From the NCBI RefSeq assembly GCF_001866665.1, contig NZ_MLYO01000093.1, positions 1 through 41,679 of the forward strand: a stretch of DNA of 41,679 bases, written 5' to 3'. Shown piece by piece: positions 1 to 8,297 of the stretch; within the stretch, counting starts at the first letter, position 1, and each line of letters begins with the position of its first letter. The position numbers and the translations under genes are program-made. The notes below the pieces were generated by a model. That model did no database searches. It worked only from the letters and a program-made list of their open reading frames with translations, and was not told the origin of the DNA. Source of the DNA: Streptomyces monashensis (lineage in GTDB: Bacteria; Actinomycetota; Actinomycetes; Streptomycetales; Streptomycetaceae).

Positions 1-689
1 GCCTTGGTGAGCGTGACCTTGGACAGGCGGACCGGCGCGGGGGGCGGTGGGGCGACCGTGGGTGCCGTGGGGGGCGGCGGGGGCGGCACGGTCGGGAGCG
101 AGGGCGGTACGGGGGGCATCGCGGGTGCCGACGGCATCGTCATCGTGGGCGGTGCGGCGTGCTGCGGTCCCTCCACGGTGATCCCGAAGTCCGTTGCCAG
201 GCCTTCGAGTCCACTGCTGTAGCCCTGGGCGACGGCGCGGAACTTCCAGCCGCCCTGGCGGCGGTAGAACTCGCCGAGCACGAAGGCCGTCTCCGAGGTC
301 GCGCCGGGGCTGTCGAAGCGGACGACGACGGAGCCGGTCGCGCCGTCGGTCACCTCGATGTAGAGGCCGGGGACCTGTGCGAACGTGCCGCCGTCGGCGG
401 AGGCGGCGAGGACGATCCGCTCGATCGCTCCCTCCACGCGCGCGAGGTCGACGGAAAGAGTGTCGGTGACCTGCCCGCCGACCGTCCGTTTGCCCTCGTG
501 GCGTACGGCGCCGGAGGGGTGCGCGGGCTGGTTGTAGAAGACGAAGTCCCCGTCGGAGCGGACCCGTCCGGCGGCGAGGAGCAGCGCCGAGGCGTCGGCG
601 TCGGGCACTCCGGGGCCGGAGCGCCAGCCCAATTCGACGCGCAGGGCCGTGGTCGGCACCGGCGCGTTCGACCCTTTCGGCATTGACAT
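1..689 (-). CDS. TerD family protein, C-terminus outside window
   Basis: Only the N-terminal 229 residues are present; the gene runs off the left edge. It begins MSMPKGSNAPVP and continues into a domain typical of the TerD/CABP stress family: VELGWRSGPGVPDADASALLL near residue 20, FVFYNQPAHPSGAV near 50, and SETAFVLGEFYRRQGGWKFR near 135. The last visible 60 residues are a Pro-rich, low-complexity linker, as in long streptomycete TerD proteins that carry a second domain. TerD domains bind calcium and are linked to tellurite and general stress response; the partner domain here cannot be seen. The start ATG at 689 is preceded by GGTGGGAC at close spacing. A second ATG at 683 is possible. The family call is confident; the function is inferred. 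Confidence 0.88.
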   Translation of the reverse strand, partial: MSMPKGSNAPVPTTALRVELGWRSGPGVPDADASALLLAAGRVRSDGDFVFYNQPAHPSGAVRHEGKRTVGGQVTDTLSVDLARVEGAIERIVLAASADGGTFAQVPGLYIEVTDGATGSVVVRFDSPGATSETAFVLGEFYRRQGGWKFRAVAQGYSSGLEGLATDFGITVEGPQHAAPPTMTMPSAPAMPPVPPSLPTVPPPPPPTAPTVAPPPPAPVRLSKVTLTK

Positions 690-963
690 GTCCCACCCCA
701 ATCCGTGTCGGCTCCCGGGCACCCCCGGCCGTCCGGCCATCCCTACCCGCACAACCTATTCCCGGGGCGGGCGAACTCCTCTGAACAGCACGGGAAGATC
801 GCTGGCCGACCGCCGGTAACCCCGCAGAAAGCCTCCCTTTACATGATTCAAACGCGGGTCGGTGCCCCATTTTGCCAAGTTCGCTCGGATTGGGGATCCC
901 AGGTCACTGCCGACACAGAAAAGAACCCTCTTATCGGTCTCCCCAACGAGCACATCGTGGGCT

Positions 964-976
964 TAACTTATGTGCC
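964..976 (+). promoter_or_regulatory. -10 element of a leaderless promoter for the DUF6643 gene
   Basis: TAACTT at 964-969 lies seven bases before the ATG at 977, and no Shine-Dalgarno sequence is present. Transcription would therefore start at or within a base of the start codon. No good -35 hexamer is visible 17-18 bp upstream, so the recognising sigma factor is uncertain. The 690-963 stretch is noticeably more AT-rich than the rest of the window and holds no gene. Confidence 0.45.
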
Positions 977-1414
977 ATGACCTCCCCCCGCTCCACTTAT
1001 GGTGGCGGCTACTACTCCGCCTCCTTCCCGGACACCCCGATCTACGACTCCCTCGTCGCCGAGCGGGGCACCCCGCAGATCGCCCCGATCCGGGTCCCCG
1101 CCGCCTACGACATGGGCAGCAGCCTGCCCGCCCTGCCGTCGGCACTGCCCGCCCTCCCGGCGGCCCCCTCCCCGCAGCCGCCTGCCTACGGCTACCCGCA
1201 GACGCCGCAGCCCGCGCCGCTCCAGCAGGCGCCCACGGCGTACATCCCGCAGCAGGCGAGCGCCCCGCGCGGTTACCCCGGTCCGCAGGCCCCGCAGCCG
1301 CAGCGCCCGATGGCGGGCGGCACGGGGTACGAGGCCATGCGCCCCGCTTCGCCGCGGCCCGCGCCGGCTCCCTACCAGGACCCGTACAACAACCAGCAGT
1401 ACCGCGGCTACTGA
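977..1414 (+). CDS. Pro/Tyr-rich DUF6643-like protein
   Basis: A 145-residue protein starting MTSPRSTYGGGYYSASFPD. The first 45 residues are ordinary sequence (DTPIYDSLVAERGTPQIAPIRVPAAYD). The remainder is low-complexity, rich in proline, glutamine, alanine and tyrosine, ending YNNQQYRGY. There is no signal peptide or membrane segment. This matches the DUF6643 family common in Streptomyces, whose role is unknown. The start was chosen because the conserved N-terminus begins here and a -10 hexamer sits seven bases upstream. An upstream in-frame extension to 872 reads through the presumed promoter and is not favoured. The gene stands alone, 43 bp before the MOSC gene. Confidence 0.8.
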   Translation: MTSPRSTYGGGYYSASFPDTPIYDSLVAERGTPQIAPIRVPAAYDMGSSLPALPSALPALPAAPSPQPPAYGYPQTPQPAPLQQAPTAYIPQQASAPRGYPGPQAPQPQRPMAGGTGYEAMRPASPRPAPAPYQDPYNNQQYRGY

Positions 1415-1457
1415 CCGGCGCTCCCTCGCTGTCGGTGCCGCCTGGCACGATGGCGTC

Positions 1458-2282
1458 ATGGGACACGCCGAAGTGCAGTCGATCCACGTCCATCCGGTCA
1501 AGGCGTTCCGGGGATTCGCGCCCCAGGAAGCTGTGGTGGAGCCCTGGGGCCTGGCCGGAGACCGGCGCTGGACACTGATCGACGACGGGGGAAAGGTCGT
1601 CACCCAGCGCGAGCAGCCGCGCCTCGCGCTGGCCGCCGCCGAGCTGCTGCCCGGCGGCGGAGTCCTGCTGTCCGCGCCCGGTCGCGCGCCGTTGGCGGTG
1701 ACCGTGCCCGAGCCGGGCGAGACCGTGCCGATCAGCGTCTTCGGCACGAAGGTGGAGGCCGTCCCGGCCGGACCGCCCGCGCATGCCTGGTGCAGCGCCT
1801 TTCTGGAGGCGGACGTCCGCCTGGTGCACATGGACGACCCGGCCACCCGCCGCCCGGTCGACCCCGCGTACGCCCTGCCCGGGGAGACGGTCAGCTTCGC
1901 CGACGGCTATCCCCTGCTGGTCACCACCGCGGCCTCCCTCCACGCCCTCAACTCCCTGATAGCAGAGGGCACTCACGGCCATGAGGGTCCGCTGCCGATG
2001 AACCGCTTCCGGCCCAACCTCGTCGTCGCGGGCACCGAGGCCTGGGCAGAGGACCACTGGTCCCGCGTCTGCGTCGGCGACGTGGTCCTGCGCGTCGCGA
2101 AGCCGAGCGGACGGTGCGTCGTCACCACGACCGACCAGGACACCGCCGTACGCGGCCGCGAGCCCCTGCTCACCCTGGCGCGGCATCGCAGGGCCGGCTC
2201 GATGCTGGTCTTCGGGCAGAACCTGGTGCCCCTCACGCCGGGCACGATCAGGGTCGGGGACCCGGTGCGGGTGCTGGAGTGA
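1458..2282 (+). CDS. MOSC domain-containing protein
   Basis: A 274-residue protein with a MOSC N-terminal beta-barrel (residues 1-115, opening VQSIHVHPVKAFRGF) and a C-terminal MOSC domain (about 120-270). It has NRFRPNLVV near residue 183, followed by KPSGRCVVTTTDQDT, in which the cysteine is the conserved MOSC cysteine implicated in molybdenum-cofactor sulfur chemistry. The family includes mARC/YcbX-type enzymes that reduce N-hydroxylated substrates using Moco; the exact substrate is unknown. Length is normal for the family. CACGAT lies six bases before the ATG with no Shine-Dalgarno, so the message may be leaderless. No molybdenum-cofactor synthesis gene lies nearby. Confidence 0.88.
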   Translation: MGHAEVQSIHVHPVKAFRGFAPQEAVVEPWGLAGDRRWTLIDDGGKVVTQREQPRLALAAAELLPGGGVLLSAPGRAPLAVTVPEPGETVPISVFGTKVEAVPAGPPAHAWCSAFLEADVRLVHMDDPATRRPVDPAYALPGETVSFADGYPLLVTTAASLHALNSLIAEGTHGHEGPLPMNRFRPNLVVAGTEAWAEDHWSRVCVGDVVLRVAKPSGRCVVTTTDQDTAVRGREPLLTLARHRRAGSMLVFGQNLVPLTPGTIRVGDPVRVLE

Positions 2283-2332
2283 CACGCGACAACGGCCGGA
2301 CACGGACGGGAACCCAAAGGAGGGCACGGTCG

Positions 2333-2392
2333 TTGAGAGTGCATGAGAAACGCGTGAGAAGCCGCGCTCGGCACCGTCCGCGGCGGACGTGA
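2333..2392 (+). CDS. possible 19-residue upstream peptide
   Basis: AAAGGAGGG at 2316-2324 is nearly a perfect anti-Shine-Dalgarno complement, stronger than that of any annotated gene here. Eight bases later a TTG opens a 19-codon frame ending TGA at 2392. The peptide is very basic (LRVHEKRVRSRARHRPRRT). A hairpin follows at 2429-2454, directly before the ribosome binding site of the next gene, so a leader-peptide role can be imagined. It may also be chance: the start is TTG and the codon bias of so short a frame says little. Confidence 0.25.
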   Translation: MRVHEKRVRSRARHRPRRT

Positions 2393-2428
2393 CGTCGCTC
2401 TCTCTTGCTCCGGGGCACGGATGCACGC

Positions 2429-2454
2429 CCGCTCCGGGGGTTATGACGGAGCGG
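2429..2454 (+). promoter_or_regulatory. inverted repeat before the Rv1733c-like gene
   Basis: CCGCTCC (2429-2435) pairs perfectly with GGAGCGG (2448-2454) around a 12-nt loop. The stem abuts the purine-rich ribosome binding site (about 2455-2467) of the next gene, so folding could affect its initiation. There is no U-tract, so a classical terminator is unlikely on sequence alone. Confidence 0.4.
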
Positions 2455-2468
2455 AAGGGGGTGGGGAC

Positions 2469-3074
2469 ATGCGGGCCATCAGGGGGCTGTGGCGCTGGCG
2501 GCGCAACCCGCTGTGCCGACCGACCGATCTGGCCGAGGCGTGGGTGGCGCTCGTGGCGCTGGTACTGATCGCCGTGGCCGCACCCGTGACGGGTGGTCTG
2601 GTCGGTGCCGTCGCCCAGGACGCGCTTCAGCGGTCGGTGCGCGAGCAGCAGCACACGCGCCACCTCGTCACCGCCACGGTGGTGCGCCCCCTCAAGGACA
2701 CCCCGCTGGAGACGGATCCCGACGCCGTCGCGGTGCGCGAGTCCCGCCACCGCGTCCTCGCCGACTGGACCGCTCCGGACGGCACCCGGCAGTACGGCTC
2801 GGCCCTGGCGGACCTCAAGTCCCCGCACACGGGCGACCACTTCGCCGTCTGGACGGACCCGCGGGGCCGAATAACCACGCGTCCGCTGGACTCCCCCACC
2901 GCGACGACGCACGCGGTGCTGGCCGGATTCGGCGCGGCCCTGCTGATCGCCGGCCTGGTCGAGGGCGTCCGGCGCCTGGCCGTATGGCGCATGATCCGCC
3001 GGCGGTACGCGCGCTGGGACCAGGCCTGGGACCGGGCCGGCCCGGACTGGGGCAAGGCGGGCACCGGCAGCTGA
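2469..3074 (+). CDS. Rv1733c-like two-helix membrane protein
   Basis: A 201-residue protein with a basic N-terminus (MRAIRGLWRWRRNPLCRPTD) and two hydrophobic segments. The first is about residues 24-46 (AWVALVALVLIAVAAPVTGG). The second is about 142-165 (AVLAGFGAALLIAGLVEGVR). About 95 residues between them should lie outside the membrane, and the tail is basic and cytoplasmic. This resembles the Rv1733c family of actinobacterial membrane proteins, which in mycobacteria belongs to the dormancy regulon; no biochemical function is established. The ATG follows a purine-rich tract (GGAAGGGGGTGGGG). It has no operon partner. Confidence 0.75.
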   Translation: MRAIRGLWRWRRNPLCRPTDLAEAWVALVALVLIAVAAPVTGGLVGAVAQDALQRSVREQQHTRHLVTATVVRPLKDTPLETDPDAVAVRESRHRVLADWTAPDGTRQYGSALADLKSPHTGDHFAVWTDPRGRITTRPLDSPTATTHAVLAGFGAALLIAGLVEGVRRLAVWRMIRRRYARWDQAWDRAGPDWGKAGTGS

Positions 3075-3127
3075 CGGCCTGACGGCTCTGGTCAGCCCAC
3101 CACGCACGCACACGCTACGGTGGACCG

Positions 3128-3144
3128 GCCGAAACGCTTTCGGC
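3128..3144 (+). promoter_or_regulatory. inverted repeat and possible promoter before the beta-helix/AAA+ gene
   Basis: GCCGAAA and TTTCGGC form a perfect 7-bp inverted repeat around CGC. TACGGT at 3117-3122 could be a -10 element. If used, it gives a leader of about 177 nt with this stem near its 5' end. A weaker element, CTGAC/GTCAG at 3080-3096, may mark the end of the preceding gene. Confidence 0.3.
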
Positions 3145-3305
3145 GACAACCCGCGGATGAGCGAACCGCAGGGACGCGCAGGTTTTCGAAGAGCGCGCAC
3201 GCGCACCGGCCCCCGGGCCGGGCGCCGTCGCGCTCCCGTCACCGGCGGCACGGTCCCGCGTGGGATCGAGTCATCAGTACGACGAGGTGGGGGCACGGCA
3301 ACGCC

Positions 3306-5744
3306 ATGGCACAGGGCACGGTCCAGGTGACGCACACCGGTACGTCGCGGTGGCGGCGCCGCACGGGTGAGTACGCATCTCTCGCCGCCGCCCTGGAGGC
3401 CGCCGCCGACGGCGACGTCCTCACCATCGCCCCCGGCACCTACCGGGAGAACCTCGTCGTGCAGCGGTCCGTGACGCTTCGCGGCCCCGACGGCTCCCCC
3501 GGATCGGTGCGGATCGCGCCCGAGGCGGGAGTGCCGCTGACGGTGCGGGCCTCGGCCGTGGTGCAGGACCTGCACGTGGAGGGCCAGGACGCGGCGGCAC
3601 CGGCGCTGCTGGTCGAGGAGGGCACGCCCGAGCTGATGGACGTGCGGATCGTCACGCGCTCCGCCGCCGGCATCGAGGTGCGCGGCGGCGCCCGCCCGAC
3701 CGTGCGCCGCTGCACGGTGGACAACCCCGCGGGCATCGGCATCGCCGTGCTCGACGGCGGCAGCGGGGTGTTCGAGGAGTGCGAGGTCGTGGCGGCCGGG
3801 CAGGCGGGCGTGGCCGTCCGCGGCGGCGCCCATCCGCGCCTTGTGCGCTGCCGTGTGCACCACGCCTCCGGCACCGGGCTGACGGCGACTGGGGAGAACT
3901 CCTCCCTGGAGGCGCTGGGTTGTGAGATCTACGAGGTCCGCGGTTCCGGTGTACAGGTGAGCCAGCGCGCCAGCGCCCATCTGACCGACTGCGACGTGCA
4001 CCGCACCACCGCCGACGGCGTCACGCTGGACACGGACGCGGTGCTCACCCTCGCCGACTGCCGTATCCACGACATCCCGGAGAACGCGGTCGACCTGCGC
4101 TCCCGCTCCGTGCTGACGCTGACCCGCACGACGGTCCGTCAGTTCGGGCGCAACGGCCTGTCGGTGTGGGACCCGGGCACCCGGGTGGACGCCAACCAGT
4201 GCGAGATCTTCGACAGCACGGGCGACTACCCGGCGGTGTGGGTGAGTGACGGCGCCACGGCCGTCCTCGACTCCTGCCGGGTGCACGACGTGCCGGACGC
4301 GCTGTTCGTGCTGGACCGCGGCTCGCGCGCGGACGTCGTGGACAGCGACCTGTCCCAGGTGCGCAACACGGCGGTGTCGGTGAGCGACGGGGCGACCGCG
4401 CAGCTCGACGACTGCCGTATCCGGGAGGCGGCCACCGGCGCCTGGTTCCGCGACCACGGCAGCGGCGGCACGCTGAACAACTGCACCCTGGACGGCACCC
4501 AGACCGGCGTGATCGTCACCAAGGGCGCCGACCCCACCGTCGAGCGCTGCACGGTCGACTCCCCCGCCGAGGCCGGTTTCTACGTCTCCGCGGGCGGTCG
4601 CGGCAGCTTCCTCACCTGCCGGGTCAGCGGCAGCAGCGGCTACGGCTTCCATGTGATCGACGGCTGCCGGGCGACCCTGCGCAAGTGCCGTACGGAGCGT
4701 TGCGCGCGCGGCGGTTACGAGTTCGCCGACAACGGCCCGGACGCCGGTTCCGGGACGGGCCCGGTCGTGGAGGACTGCACCAGCGACGAGAGCGGGGGCC
4801 TGCGGCCGTCGGCGGCGCGCGAGACCGCCGTACAGACGGCGACGCACACCGCCGGCCTGCTCGGCTCGATCCCGGGACAGCGCACCACGGAGCAGGAGCC
4901 GGTGGTCGACACCGCGGAGCCGGCCGCGTCGGCGCGCACCTCGAAGGACGTGCTCGGGGAACTCGACACGCTGGTCGGCCTGGAGAGCGTCAAGCGCGAG
5001 GTGCGGGCGCTGACCGACATGATCGAGGTGGGCCGGCGCCGGCAGCGGGCGGGCCTGAAGGCGGCCTCGGTCAAGCGGCATCTGGTGTTCACCGGCTCCC
5101 CCGGCACCGGAAAGACGACGGTCGCCCGGCTCTACGGCGAGATCCTCGCCTCGCTCGGCGTACTGGAGAAGGGGCACCTGGTGGAGGTGTCCCGGGTCGA
5201 CCTGGTCGGCGAGCACATCGGCTCCACGGCCATCCGCACCCAGGAGGCCTTCCAACGGGCGCACGGCGGCGTGCTGTTCATCGACGAGGCCTACGCTCTG
5301 TCGCCGCAGGACGCCGGCCGGGACTTCGGCAAGGAGGCCATCGACACCCTGGTGAAGCTGATGGAGGACCAGCGGGACGCGGTGGTGGTGATCGTCGCCG
5401 GGTACACGGCGGAGATGGAGCGGTTCCTGTCCGTCAACCCCGGTGTCGCCTCCCGCTTCTCCCGCACCATCACCTTCGGCGACTACGGCCCCGAGGAACT
5501 GCTGCGGATCGTGGGGCAGCAGGCCGACGAGCACGAGTACCGGCTGGCGTCGGGCACGTCCGAGGCGCTGCTGAAGTACTTCACGGCGATCCCGAAGGGC
5601 CCGGCGTTCGGCAACGGCCGCACCGCCCGGCAGACGTTCGAGGCGATGGTGGAGCGGCACGCGAGCCGCGTCGCCCAGCTCGCCGACCCGAGCACCGACG
5701 ACCTGACCCTGCTGTACGCGGAGGACCTGCCCGCGCTGCCGTGA
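3306..5744 (+). CDS. right-handed beta-helix / CbxX-type AAA+ ATPase fusion
   Basis: An 812-residue cytoplasmic protein without a signal peptide or membrane segment. Residues 20-500 form a long right-handed parallel beta-helix, opening YASLAAALEAAADGDVLTI as in NosD/pectate-lyase-like folds. Rungs recur about every 22-24 residues, and 14 of about 17 rungs end a strand with cysteine (first C136, last C491). After a linker (500-550) comes an AAA+ module of the CbxX/CfxQ type also found in EccA of type VII secretion. It has Walker A GSPGTGKT at 597-604, Walker B VLFIDEAY at 656-663, and NPGVASRF with a likely arginine finger. EccA proteins carry a TPR region where this one has the beta-helix. 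No esx or ecc genes are visible nearby. The ATG was chosen because the beta-helix begins just after it. A remodelling role on an unknown client is inferred. Confidence 0.85.
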   Translation: MAQGTVQVTHTGTSRWRRRTGEYASLAAALEAAADGDVLTIAPGTYRENLVVQRSVTLRGPDGSPGSVRIAPEAGVPLTVRASAVVQDLHVEGQDAAAPALLVEEGTPELMDVRIVTRSAAGIEVRGGARPTVRRCTVDNPAGIGIAVLDGGSGVFEECEVVAAGQAGVAVRGGAHPRLVRCRVHHASGTGLTATGENSSLEALGCEIYEVRGSGVQVSQRASAHLTDCDVHRTTADGVTLDTDAVLTLADCRIHDIPENAVDLRSRSVLTLTRTTVRQFGRNGLSVWDPGTRVDANQCEIFDSTGDYPAVWVSDGATAVLDSCRVHDVPDALFVLDRGSRADVVDSDLSQVRNTAVSVSDGATAQLDDCRIREAATGAWFRDHGSGGTLNNCTLDGTQTGVIVTKGADPTVERCTVDSPAEAGFYVSAGGRGSFLTCRVSGSSGYGFHVIDGCRATLRKCRTERCARGGYEFADNGPDAGSGTGPVVEDCTSDESGGLRPSAARETAVQTATHTAGLLGSIPGQRTTEQEPVVDTAEPAASARTSKDVLGELDTLVGLESVKREVRALTDMIEVGRRRQRAGLKAASVKRHLVFTGSPGTGKTTVARLYGEILASLGVLEKGHLVEVSRVDLVGEHIGSTAIRTQEAFQRAHGGVLFIDEAYALSPQDAGRDFGKEAIDTLVKLMEDQRDAVVVIVAGYTAEMERFLSVNPGVASRFSRTITFGDYGPEELLRIVGQQADEHEYRLASGTSEALLKYFTAIPKGPAFGNGRTARQTFEAMVERHASRVAQLADPSTDDLTLLYAEDLPALP

Positions 5745-5779
5745 GCCCCGGGCGGCACCGGCAGGTCCCGGCATCCGGT

Positions 5780-8188
5780 CTAGCCGACCCCGCCCGCGGA
5801 GTCTCGCGGATCCGGTCGCGGCTCCGGGCGCTGAACCGGCACCTCCGGACGCAACCGGGCCAGCAGGCAGGTGCGTTCGCGTTCGAAGTCGGGGTCCGCC
5901 TGGTAGTCGGAGTGGCCGAGGATGGGTGCCGGGAGCGGATGCTGCGCGGTGCGGCCGTAGGCGAGGGGGTCCCGCAGCGGGCCGTGGTCGACCTCGGGGC
6001 TGGTGTCGTCGGGGATGCGGACGGGGCCGCCGATGGGGTCGGTCCGGCGGTAGAGGTTGCGCCAGCAGGCGACGTCGCGGTGCAGGGCGGCGAGCGCGGG
6101 CGGCCCGAAGTGGGCGGGGAACCAACGGCCGTAGAGACGCTCCAGCGGGGAGCCGTAGGTCAGCAGGGCGATCCGTTTGCGGGTCGACGGGGTCAGCTGC
6201 CAGGCGGCGGCCGCGGCCAGGACGCTGCCCTGGGAGTGGCCGGAGAGGACCAGGCGGCCGCCGGTGCGCTGCGTCCAGGTCGCCATCCGCCAGGTCAGAT
6301 CGGGCACGGCCCGCTCGGCGTAGCACGGGGGCGCGAAGGGGTGGGCGGCGCGCGGCCAGAAGGTGCCGACGTCCCACAGGATGCCGATGGTGCGCCGTGC
6401 CGAGGCGTCCTTGTAGGCGCGCCGGCCCCAGGTCACGAAGAGCAGGAAGCCGAACCCGACCAGCCAGGAGCCCAGAGCCTGCGAGGTCCCGGCCGCCGCC
6501 CGCAGCACGTCGGCGGTGCGGTGCGCGGCGCCGTCGGGCGTCGTGCCGGTGGTCATGGCGCCCGCCAGGGCCAGGGCGCCGAGCACGAGGGTGGTGGCGG
6601 TGAGGACGGCGACGACGAGGGGCGCGCGGTCGGTGAGGGTGGCCATGGCCCGGACCTGGGCGATGGTGCGGGTGCGGCCGGGGTCCTCGGGTTCGCCGGG
6701 GTGCTCGTGGCGGATGCGGGCGCGTTCGGCGCGGGCGAGCCGGGCGGTGCCCAGTCCGAGCCGGATCCCGAGGAGCAGCAGGACCGCGAGGACCGGCGGG
6801 ATCGTGGACGCCTGCCAGGTCAGCAGGACGGGCGGCCCGGCGGGCAGGGCGCCGGTGCCGTCCAGCCAGCCCGCGACGCGCTGGGCGACGCCGCCGGACA
6901 TCACGCCGCCCAGGGAGCATGCGAGCAGCGCGACGGCCGGACCGCCGAGGCCGCGCATCCCGGCGCGCCGGTCGGGTGCGCGGCGGTGAAGGTCCCGGGC
7001 GACGACGGCGAGCGCGATCACCAGCAGCCCTTGGGCCAGCATGAGCGTGCCGAAGGCCGGGTCGCCCGGCAGCCGCCCGGTGGAGTGCCAGCCGGGCCGG
7101 GACCAGCCGGCGTAGAGCGCGGTGAGCAGTAGCAGGGCGAGCGCGCCGAGCGGCAGTCGGCGGACGAGATGCCGGTCGAGTGCCTGATCGAGGGTGTTCT
7201 CGCTGCGGCCCCGGCGGCAGACCACGCCCACCGCCGCTGCCGCGCCGGCCAGCAGGGCCGCGGTCAGCAGCCAGCTCAGCACGTTCAGGGCCGCCGAACC
7301 GCCGGGCCGGTGGTCGAAGCGGGTCGCCGGGGTCGCCACGGCGGCGGCCACGGTCAGCAGGCCGGCCGCGGTGTGCGCGGCGCGCAGCCGGGCCACGAGC
7401 CGGCGCCCGTACCAGAAGCCGGGCATCGCCAGCGCGCTGCCGTCGGTCTCCGGCTCCGGTTCGCGGGACATCGGGCGGTGCGACTCGTACGCGCTCCAGG
7501 TGCGGCGCGAGAGGTACCAGAGCAGCCCGGTCAGCGCGACCGGCACCAGCGCCGCGAGGGCGAGCCGGCGGCCGGGCAGGCTCCACCAGCCGCCGTCCGC
7601 GACGGACGCCGCGACGCCGGAGAACGTCAGCCAGGTGTGGCGGCGGGCGCACGCGGGCGCGCCCGCGCACTGCCAGGCGACCAGGTCCAGGGCCACCTCG
7701 CAGGCGGCGGCCACCAGCAGCACGGTGAGGGTGAGCGCGGTGAGGCGCACGAGGAGGCCGTACAGGCGGACGGCGCGCGGCCGGTCCGTCGCGGCGGGGC
7801 GCATCCAGTGGGCGAGGTTGACCACCATGAACGGCAGCAGTAACAGCCACAGGGCACGGCTGCTGTCGCCGGAGGTCAGGTTGCACCAGACGTACGCCTC
7901 CCGCACCGGCTCGCCGCGCGGCACCTTCCCGGGTTCGGTGTCCACCGCGCGCCGGAACACGGCGGCGGTGTCGTCGCCGGTGACCCGGACCGTGCGCGGG
8001 TCGCCGAGCATCTTCTCGGGTGTGGTGCCGCCGACCCCGTGCACCAGCAGTTCCAGCTCGGCCCGCGGCGCGGCCCCCCGGTCAGCCGGAGCGGGCTGCC
8101 CCGCGGCGGGCCGGTGCGCCCGGTCGGTGCCCGGCTCGCCGGGCCGGTTGGTCTGCCGCCCCGTGGAGCGGTTCTGCGCGCGTTCCAC
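5780..8188 (-). CDS. membrane-embedded alpha/beta hydrolase (lipase-like), TTA-containing
   Basis: An 802-residue protein. LELLVHGVGG at 45-54 looks like the first core strand and oxyanion loop of an alpha/beta hydrolase. About 400 residues with many hydrophobic helices (roughly 112-545) follow. The catalytic elements come after: GHSQGS at 650-655 with nucleophile Ser652, RTDPIGG with Asp717, and GHSDYQ with His759. The triad is complete, so an esterase or lipase acting at the membrane is likely; the substrate is unknown. Leu116 is encoded by TTA (7841-7843), the only in-frame TTA I found in this window. This makes translation depend on the bldA tRNA in streptomycetes. The start is GTG at 8188 behind GGGAG. 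It converges on the AAA+ gene with 35 bp between the stop codons. Confidence 0.8.
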   Translation of the reverse strand: MERAQNRSTGRQTNRPGEPGTDRAHRPAAGQPAPADRGAAPRAELELLVHGVGGTTPEKMLGDPRTVRVTGDDTAAVFRRAVDTEPGKVPRGEPVREAYVWCNLTSGDSSRALWLLLLPFMVVNLAHWMRPAATDRPRAVRLYGLLVRLTALTLTVLLVAAACEVALDLVAWQCAGAPACARRHTWLTFSGVAASVADGGWWSLPGRRLALAALVPVALTGLLWYLSRRTWSAYESHRPMSREPEPETDGSALAMPGFWYGRRLVARLRAAHTAAGLLTVAAAVATPATRFDHRPGGSAALNVLSWLLTAALLAGAAAAVGVVCRRGRSENTLDQALDRHLVRRLPLGALALLLLTALYAGWSRPGWHSTGRLPGDPAFGTLMLAQGLLVIALAVVARDLHRRAPDRRAGMRGLGGPAVALLACSLGGVMSGGVAQRVAGWLDGTGALPAGPPVLLTWQASTIPPVLAVLLLLGIRLGLGTARLARAERARIRHEHPGEPEDPGRTRTIAQVRAMATLTDRAPLVVAVLTATTLVLGALALAGAMTTGTTPDGAAHRTADVLRAAAGTSQALGSWLVGFGFLLFVTWGRRAYKDASARRTIGILWDVGTFWPRAAHPFAPPCYAERAVPDLTWRMATWTQRTGGRLVLSGHSQGSVLAAAAAWQLTPSTRKRIALLTYGSPLERLYGRWFPAHFGPPALAALHRDVACWRNLYRRTDPIGGPVRIPDDTSPEVDHGPLRDPLAYGRTAQHPLPAPILGHSDYQADPDFERERTCLLARLRPEVPVQRPEPRPDPRDSAGGVG

Positions 8189-8297
8189 TGTCGTCGCACT
8201 CCCGTGCCCACGCCCGAAGGGTCTGAGTCGATGCGGGCTTCAGGATCTCCGCTGGGCCGGTGCCGTGTACCGCTCGTCACGCAATCTCCCCGATCCG

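Noticed and set aside
3306..5744. Type VII secretion locus around the EccA-like ATPase
   Set aside because: No EccB, EccC, EccD, EccE, mycosin or WXG100 gene is present; only the AAA+ module is shared.
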